Shown one piece after another: positions 57,251 through 64,000 of a stretch of DNA of 64,000 nt. Every line of letters begins with the position of its first letter. Position 1 is the first letter of the stretch. The stretch comes from Silene noctiflora. Its lineage: Eukaryota; Streptophyta; Magnoliopsida; Caryophyllales; Caryophyllaceae. A program made the position numbers and the translations under genes. Where the stretch lies: positions 246,926 through 310,925 of the forward strand of contig VHZZ01000014.1 in the NCBI GenBank assembly GCA_009801015.1. Reading direction: 5' to 3'. Under the pieces are notes generated by a model that was not told the DNA's origin, ran no database searches, and saw only the letters and a list, made by a program, of their open reading frames with translations.

Positions 57251-57534
57251 TTAGTAATCCTTACAATCTCACGGGCTATTTGATGTGTGTGAACTCACGC
57301 GCCATCATATTGTGTGACCCATTTTCGTTATTGTTATAAGTAGGGTTTTAAAAAGGAGAAAATAGAGAATCCAATATGATTATGTAAAATTATAAGAACA
57401 CTTTTTGAAGAAAAATGTGATATGATACGTTGAGTGGAATTTCAATTTTATTGGAAAATATTATAGATAATAATAACATATGGGGTCATATATTTAGTGT
57501 ATTAGTGCTAAAGAGAACTTTATTGTACTAATAT

Positions 57535-57653
57535 AGTCAAGTTTGGTTGCCGAAACTTGAAGAAACGATTGAAAAGAAAAGTGCATGCATGCANAGTCAA
57601 GTTTGGTTGCCGAAACTTGAAGAAACGATTGAAAAGAAAAGTGCATGCATGCA
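57535..57653. repeat. 59-bp exact direct repeat around a single N
   Basis: 57535-57593 and 57595-57653 are identical (AGTCAAGTTTGGTTGCCG...GTGCATGCATGCA) with N at 57594 between them. It looks like an unmerged contig overlap rather than biology. Confidence 0.85.
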
Positions 57654-57732
57654 TCGAGTAGTTTATTGGTTACTTTTATTACTAAATTTTAAAAAAAAAA
57701 TTGCTTTAAAATATCAACTTACCAACAAAACA

Positions 57733-58306
57733 TCGCCTATATACTAAAAGAATAGGTGATCTCAAAGTTTCTTCCTCCAAAAAGCATATTCTTAAATATA
57801 GAAGCTAATGACAATTTAAGTGCATTTACTAAATAAGGAAATTAATAATTATAATTTATTTCATCTAAACTATTATTTTTGCTTCAAATTATATTATTTT
57901 CACGAAATTCAAAGGTGTAATCTTTTAATTAAAATATAAATAAAATTTATATAAAACTATAAATTACTAAATCTTTTATTGATACTGTTATTTGAAAATG
58001 ACTTACCTATATTACGTATAAAACAAAATTGTAAATTATTTCATTACTTTCCTCACAAAAAAATTGAGAGAAATTACAAATTGGAATCATTAGCATTGGG
58101 TATAAAAAATATTTTCTTTAAAATATATTTCAGCACATTACTCAATGATCTTGAGTAATTTTCAGTTTCAGCTTTTTTTTTTTTCTCAAAGAAAAATACA
58201 ATAATTATAAAGATGAACAATTAATGAGATATTATTATTATATAAATACTTTATTCAAAATAAAAACTATATATATCGTGCGTTTATTGCAGGGGTTCTA
58301 AACTAG
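57733..58306 (+). mobile_element. Non-autonomous Helitron
   Basis: 5' end A|TCGCCTATATACTAAAAG; 3' end with a decayed hairpin (ATCGTGCGTTTATTGCAGGG) then TTCTAAACTAG|T. 574 bp. The interior matches 37410-37930 and 38155-38612 in reverse. Confidence 0.78.
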
Positions 58307-59846
58307 TTATTATTAACATGGAAGTAGGGGATGACGGGATGTCTATACATAGTTAAATTCGAATATTGGGGCATATACATAGAATTAAAGAAAATCAATT
58401 AATCAATGAAAGTCCGCCAAACTAAACTTTTTACAAACTTTATGAACTTTATTAACGATTTGAAATCATCTTATTTCCATACATATTTAATCTATCTAAC
58501 CTATGAATGAGTGTCGATACTAAAACTTAAATATAGTTAAAAAAAGAAAAAAAAACTTAAACAACAATTAAATAAAAACCGACAGTTTGGTAGCATATTT
58601 CTATTGTGGTATAAGGTATTAGTTTGTAAGTTGTATGCATGCTTTTGTACCAACAACTAACCCATCTAAATCAACCGACCAATTTACCAATAATCACTCA
58701 GATCAACTGGTAAATGATTAGTTTAACTTGCGCGAAAGTGGTAATTAAGCTTCTTAACTTTATTCAATTGTGAAATTAGGCCCTATAAGTTTCATTTGGA
58801 GCAATTAAACCACTTAAGTTTCACCAAAAGTGCATTCAACCCCATTTTTAAATTTTTCATAAGAATTTTAATTAAAAATATTTTATATTAGTATTAAACA
58901 ATTTATTAAATACTAAAAATTACTATTGCAACTTTACGAATTTCTACATAATTTATTAATCATCGAAAAACACTTTTACATATATATTTAGTAAATTATT
59001 TATAATTTACATAGTATTATTACATATATAATAAATTGTCTATATACAATAAAATTCAAAAAAAAAACGATATTTAATATAAACATAAAAGTTCTAAAAT
59101 TATAAAATAAAATATTTTATATTTGATAAATTGTATTAAAAGTGATTTTAATTTATGAATTTGGTGAAAATTAAGAAATGGGGTTGAATTTCATTTTTGG
59201 TTAAACTTAAGGGGCTTGATTGCTCCAAATAAAACTTATGGGGCTTAATTTCACAATTGAATAAAGTGAAGGGGCTGAATTACCACTTTTGCGACTTAAC
59301 CTAACAGAGATATCGAGTTTAAATCACGAGAATGCAGCAATATTAAAACTCACAAGGAAAGACCTTACTGTTTTACCGATCAAACTCCAACTCGAATCCG
59401 AATTAAACCAGATGTTAATTAAATTCTCATGCAAAAATAATGTTTGATCTACTAGCTAATTAGTTCAACAATAAGATTCAATAATATACATATAGGAAGT
59501 CAAAAAAGAGGTGTAAAACTTGCCTATAAACTACATATAATTGCATGCAAGATGAGCATGAGTATGTATGGGGAGGCATTCAAATCTTAACGTGATCGTC
59601 ATGTTTCGTGTTTGACCAATTTAAGTTCGTTGTTTTGATTTACATCTTACAACTAGCTCCCTATAATCCCAACAATCAACTTCTACCACGTATATTACCC
59701 TTGAAAAATCTAGAATATGTTCATTTTTTTAATATGTTTGATTGAATTTCGACCATGTAATCGTGTCTTTGTTTGTATTGGAGAAATAAAGAAGGTCGGA
59801 GTCGAGTTATATAGTTAAAAATTGAGTCATACTAATAATAATATTT
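58307..59846. other. Intergenic with a possible foldback element
   Basis: 58735-59300: inverted pair AAAGTGGTAATTAAGC...TTCAATTGTGAAATTAGGC against CTTAATTTCACAATTGAATA...GAATTACCACTTTTGCG, giving a ~560-bp structure with long arms, probably another MITE. The rest is AT-rich. Confidence 0.5.
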
Positions 59847-60291
59847 CGGATAATGCATGCGGTGTCCTTGAAGTTTGATATTTTGTCCGAAATACCCAAT
59901 ATTTTGATCCGGGGAACTTTAAGAGTCCATAACTCGTGTTTACGATTTCAGAAAGTGATAATTTTTTTTTCAAATCGATCATCTTTCAGAGAACTACGAT
60001 TTTAAAAAAAAAAATTATCGTATTTGGATCACGTGGTTAGAAGTTATTGCTTGTCAAAGTTTTTTTGACCGAACAAACTTTGAGTAACCATATCTCTTGG
60101 TCACGAATTCCAAACTCAACAATTTTTTTTTTCAAGTCGTAGTTCTCAGAAAGAGGATCAATTTGAAAAAAAAAAATTATCAGTTTTTGAACTCGTAAAC
60201 ACGAATTATGGCCTCTTAAAGTTTTTCGGATAAAAAAATTGGGTATTTCGGGCAAAAAAGCAAATCTCAAGGGCAGCGCGTGCATTTTCCG
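59847..60291. mobile_element. MULE-type MITE, family M5, copy 2
   Basis: 445 bp with perfect 9-bp duplication ATAATATTT (59838-59846 and 60292-60300). Ends CGGATAATGCATGCGGTGTC and CGTGCATTTTCCG. More diverged than 40863-41283. Confidence 0.86.
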
Positions 60292-60989
60292 ATAATATTT
60301 TGAACATCTTCAAATAACGTAATTTTGAACATCTAAAATTTAAAGTTTAAAAAAGAATATACACGAGAGAAACAATTAACAAACATACTTTTTCGACTCA
60401 ATTTTTCTCGTTTATGTTATCACATACACATTAGCAATTAACATTATTCTCAAAGATGTTTTTAAATGACCGAACATCAGACTTTAAAATAACGAGTTTG
60501 TTATCAAGACGATTGTAAGATCCCGTTACTTTTAATTTATGACTGATTTTTGAATTTACGTAATTAACTAAATAATTAAGGCTGATTCTTGAAGTTCATC
60601 ACCTCGTTAGAAATTTGTGACAGGTCAAATATCATCTATATGAATATATGAATAGACAAGACAAATAAAGAGTGTATAGGAGACACAAATTACTTGTCTT
60701 TATTTATATCCATATGAATTTTATTTTACCCGTTCTGGTTATGACGGTTACTCTCCGTCACAAATGAGAATTTACGATTAATCAAATAGGTGCCGGCGTC
60801 ACACGTCAACTAAGTAAAGAAGTAGAAGAAAAGTGTACACGTATTGGTGACAAGTTGACAACTTTTAGTAATATTTGGCTGCTCAAGTACTATTAAACAG
60901 TGTATGACTCATCAGGTGAACAATATTTGGATAAGGTAAATCATTTAGTGCATGCAATTTCTATTTTTACAATAACAATATAAGGAACG
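60292..60989. other. Intergenic, M1 fragment
   Basis: A fragment of family M1 at about 60730-60775 (GTTATGACGGTTACTCTCCGTCACAAATGAGAAT); otherwise nothing recognised. Confidence 0.4.
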
Positions 60990-61351
60990 GTTTGTTTTTA
61001 TTGAAAACGGACACTATCCATTTACAAGTTGAAGACGGATATTGCTTCTCCTACAATATTATAAGTGGGAAGGCAAGTGGGGTGCTCCATTTTATTCCCA
61101 CGTGATTCGCCACTTGCATGTTGTAAAAGAGACATTACCTGTCTTCAGCTTGTGACAGATAGTGTCCGTCTTCAGTGAGAATTAATAATCTTGCTTGTTA
61201 CGGATAATGCACCTCTCACAATAAGGCAAGTGAGAGGGCAAGTGAGAAGAAATGAAGCATCCCATGGATAGTGCCACTTGCATATTGTGAGAGGGGCACT
61301 ATCCGTCTTCAGCTTGTGACGGATAGTGTCCGTCTTCAATGAGAATTTGTA
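60990..61351. mobile_element. Two adjacent M2-family MITEs
   Basis: 60990-61185 and 61190-61351 both carry GACGGATA...CTCACAATA...GTGAGAGGGGCACTATCCGTC-type sequence and end in TTCA(A/G)TGAGAATT. They are head-to-tail or partly merged; no clear duplications. Confidence 0.65.
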
Positions 61352-61629
61352 TATAAAGAACTGTTAGTTTTCTACAAGACGGGTATAATCGTCTTAAATC
61401 AACACAAAAACTCATCTTATTTATACAAGCAATATCTTTATTTGACTCGTTTGAATTTTAAGACGAATATATTTGTCTATGACTCGATACATATTCTTCA
61501 ACCAAAAGCTACTTCCCAAAAAAGCAATAATACGGAAATTTCCTCAATGGCGAAGGAATAGTTTTGAATGAAATAAGTGCTTGGTGGAGCATTATATTGG
61601 CTATGACTCGATACATGCCTTACTATGTA

Positions 61630-61816
61630 CAAAGCGTCTCCCTTGTGACGGGTCGGTATTTGTGACGGGTAATGCCACTCACAAAACGAATAAAGCAAAA
61701 GGTGGGGGCACCCCTCCACTTGCTTTCCTCTCTCCTCTCATGAGTCTTTTGTCTCACAATTTGGTACCCGTCTTCTCAAAGTGACGGATACCTTCCGTCA
61801 CAAATGAGAATTGCCC
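61630..61816 (+). mobile_element. MULE-type MITE, family M1, copy 4
   Basis: 187 bp, perfect 9-bp duplication TACTATGTA (61621-61629 and 61817-61825). Almost identical to the copy at 39361. Confidence 0.9.
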
Positions 61817-61913
61817 TACTATGTAAGGCATATTCCTCTTTTTTTTAAGAACTTTTCATATATCCCATTTTATTTGTGAAACAAATACAAAGAAAATATT
61901 AAGAAACTAATTA

Positions 61914-62170
61914 CTCCCTCCGAATCCAGACCAAAGGTAACATTGACTTTTTCACACTTGTCGAGACGCGTTTTGCAACGTTCCATCTTTAGTTACAGAT
62001 TATTAAAAATTATAAAAATTTGATATTTTTATAGCATTCATTACGATAAATCAAATAAGATCTCACATGACTATATTTTCTCTTATATATTACAAATAAT
62101 ATTGAAGATTCTCTACAACCATAAATAGTGCCAAAAAGTCAATGTTACCTTTGGTTTGGATCGGAGGGAG
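61914..62170. mobile_element. Stowaway MITE
   Basis: 257 bp; ends CTCCCTCCGAATCCAGACCA and TGGTTTGGATCGGAGGGAG, near-perfect inverted repeats extending to about 35 bp; TA at both sides (61912-61913 and 62171-62172). Confidence 0.92.
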
Positions 62171-62293
62171 TACATAATAACACGTCGGCGTCTCCGGTCG
62201 TGATTATATAATTGTATATTCTCATGCAATTTGTAACTTTTTTTCCCCAAAAAGTGATATGATCTTAAACAGTTTATATATACTACTACTCAC

Positions 62294-62692
62294 TGGCAGA
62301 CCTAAGAATTTAGTGTCGGGGCAGTAAAATTTTTTGACGTGTTATTTACGCGCGTTTAAGGGAACATTTTTATATTTTAAAGTTTTTTTTTCCCAAATTA
62401 GTTAAGAATGAAAAAAAATAATTGGTCCTATTGATATAGTTTTTCAAAAAATAATATTTTCTATAAATTACTTTAAATTTTAAACATGTGGTCAGATGTT
62501 CAAATCATATATCAAGCAATTTTTTCAAAATTTGTAACTATCAAGAATCGAACCTCATACCATCTAGAAAGTGGTTAACACATTTACAAACTATGTCATA
62601 ATAACTTTGTATCTATATCAGATACCTACAAAAATTTATTTCCGAGACTTCATGAAGGGCACCTGCACCTCCCCTCCCCGGGTCCGCCTATG
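62294..62692. mobile_element. hAT-like element
   Basis: Flanks CTACTCAC (62286-62293) and CTACTCAG (62693-62700), an 8-bp duplication with one mismatch. Ends TGGCAGACCTAAGAA and CCGGGTCCGCCTATG. Contains CAAGAATCGAACC, the B-box-like motif amplified at 8681-8905. Confidence 0.6.
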
Positions 62693-63327
62693 CTACTCAG
62701 TAAAAAATGAAAACACTGTATTCGAAGAAAGCATAAATGAATCGCGCATGAACTTGCTCATGATGCGAGTCCTTGGTCGCCAGGATGTCGAGGATGACTT
62801 ACGAGTCATATGTTAGTATTTGATTGATTTATGTTCAGTCGATTATCAACAAAATAAACCAATTTTTCAATTTCTCTCGAACTATTACGACTTTTCTACG
62901 ACCCCATACATATAATCATACAAAAATGTACTCATAATATAAACATACATCATAAATCACAATCAAAATTATCATTATCAAGATGATTATATATAAATAG
63001 TAGTCTAAATTGATCCAAAAATGGGGAGTATATTATGTCCCTTTTTTTGTAAGATGACGCGTCCACGAGGGAACAAGACCTACATATTTAGGGTACCAAA
63101 CAACTAGCTCAAATTTATGTGGCCCCTCTCTAAAAATCCCCTTTACCTAATTTTTGAATGCTAAGTGTCCCCCCTTTAAAAGTCCTTATCATGATTCTTT
63201 GTCATATCATTTAATTCAAAGCGTCTCCCTCAAGCTGAAGATGGATAATGTCTTTCTCATAATATTAACACTTGAAGACGATATTATCCGTTTTAATGAT
63301 AATATGGATTTAAATAAGTATCACATG
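62693..63327. other. Intergenic, no gene
   Basis: AT-rich; a fragment of M1/M2-type MITE at about 63217-63290 (AAAGCGTCTCCCTCAAGCTG). Confidence 0.4.
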
Positions 63328-63860
63328 TACAGATGGCAATGGATCGGATCTGGACCGGATCCTGTAGGATCCAGATCCAAATCCATTTCACTGATGGTGT
63401 ACCCGGATCCTATCTAGATCCTTAAGGGTCTAAAGTTTCGAGAACCATATCCGGATCCAATATGGATCTGAACAAGTTTCCGAAGTACAGCAGCCCAATA
63501 CCTTAGAAATGTACAAATTTCAATGTTACAGTAGCCCAATACCTTAGATTGAGGGTTTCAAATTAGACTTAGTGAAAAATTAGACTTGGGTAAAAAATCT
63601 TTGAGAAAAGGAGTAGATGGGCTGAAACTTATTTTAGATGGACTTGAGCTTAGGTAAGAAAATTAGACATAGGGAAATATGTGGATCTGAGGGTTGGATT
63701 CGGGTCTCAGGGGAAGGATCCAGATCCGGATCCTAAAAATCATATATGAATATGGATCTAATCCGTATCCTACGGATCTAAAATAATGGAATCCAGATCC
63801 GGTCCAATGGTATTGGATCTTGCAGATCCGGGGTGGATACCCGATCCAATGCCATCTCTA
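63328..63860. mobile_element. hAT-type MITE with GGATCC/AGATCC repeats
   Basis: Exact 8-bp duplication ATCACATG (63320-63327 and 63861-63868). Ends TACAGATGGCAATGGATCGG and CCGATCCAATGCCATCTCTA. The interior is dense in GGATCTGGATCC/ATCCGGATCC units. 533 bp. Confidence 0.9.
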
Positions 63861-64000
63861 ATCACATGATAAAGCTAGTTGTTCAAGTAATAATAAAAAG
63901 TTTGTAAAATTGTTATTATAAGTGTAGTATTTAGTTTTGTTTTATTATTAAAACGAATTGAGTATTATCGTCTTAAGAAAATATATTAACGTTACACGTT

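Noticed and set aside
61498-61784. Small frames on both strands
   Set aside because: They overlap the M1 MITE copy 4 and its flanks.

Overview
The window is nuclear DNA of a flowering plant, most likely a eudicot. It carries spliced, intron-rich plant genes (AP-1 gamma-adaptin, an NHL-repeat membrane protein, a class II trehalose-phosphate synthase, a KUP-type potassium transporter) in an AT-rich background packed with small transposons (Helitrons, MULE-, hAT-, Stowaway- and Tourist-type MITEs, SINEs) and a few LTR-retrotransposon fossils. The transposon flavour would fit Caryophyllales, but that is only an impression. Exon boundaries below were read by eye from splice signals, reading-phase continuity and remembered family sequences; no search was run.

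Layout. 0-3.0 kb: 3' end of an AP-1 gamma-adaptin gene (+). 4.1-16.4 kb: a local family of small five-exon genes. Copies A (+, 4750-5885), B (-, 8916-9936) and C (+, 10917-12452) are complete; D (+, 14358-14880) is short and re-headed; E (15.2-15.9 kb) and a piece near 13.65 kb are remnants. A and C encode a C2H2 zinc finger, an Asp/Glu/Ser-rich acidic stretch and a domain I read as DUF3615. B has lost the finger in frame, and D keeps only part of the DUF3615-like domain behind a new first exon. A and B are convergent and form a nearly perfect ~0.7-kb inverted repeat around a 3-kb spacer. 16.5-19.5 kb: assembly gap and transposon debris. 19.6-23.5 kb: NHL-repeat gene (-, 7 coding exons, 492 aa). 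23.7-26.9 kb: intergenic with Helitrons. 27.3-33.1 kb: class II TPS gene (-, 3 coding exons, 858 aa, 2-kb leader intron, overlapping upstream ORF). 33.3-46.4 kb: MITE- and Helitron-rich intergenic DNA with a second gap. 46.5-50.7 kb: KUP6/8-like potassium transporter (-, 8 coding exons, 780 aa). 51.3-64 kb: gene-free, made of hAT MITEs, a solo LTR, a SINE, Helitrons, MULE MITEs, Stowaway and Tourist elements.

The four conserved genes are ordinary housekeeping or signalling genes (vesicle coats, sugar signalling, K+ transport) with no evident joint pathway. The most unusual part is the zinc-finger/acidic/DUF3615-like cluster with its domain loss, promoter exchange and inverted repeat. Many of the MITEs can be delimited to the base by their target-site duplications, and several nested insertions give relative ages.
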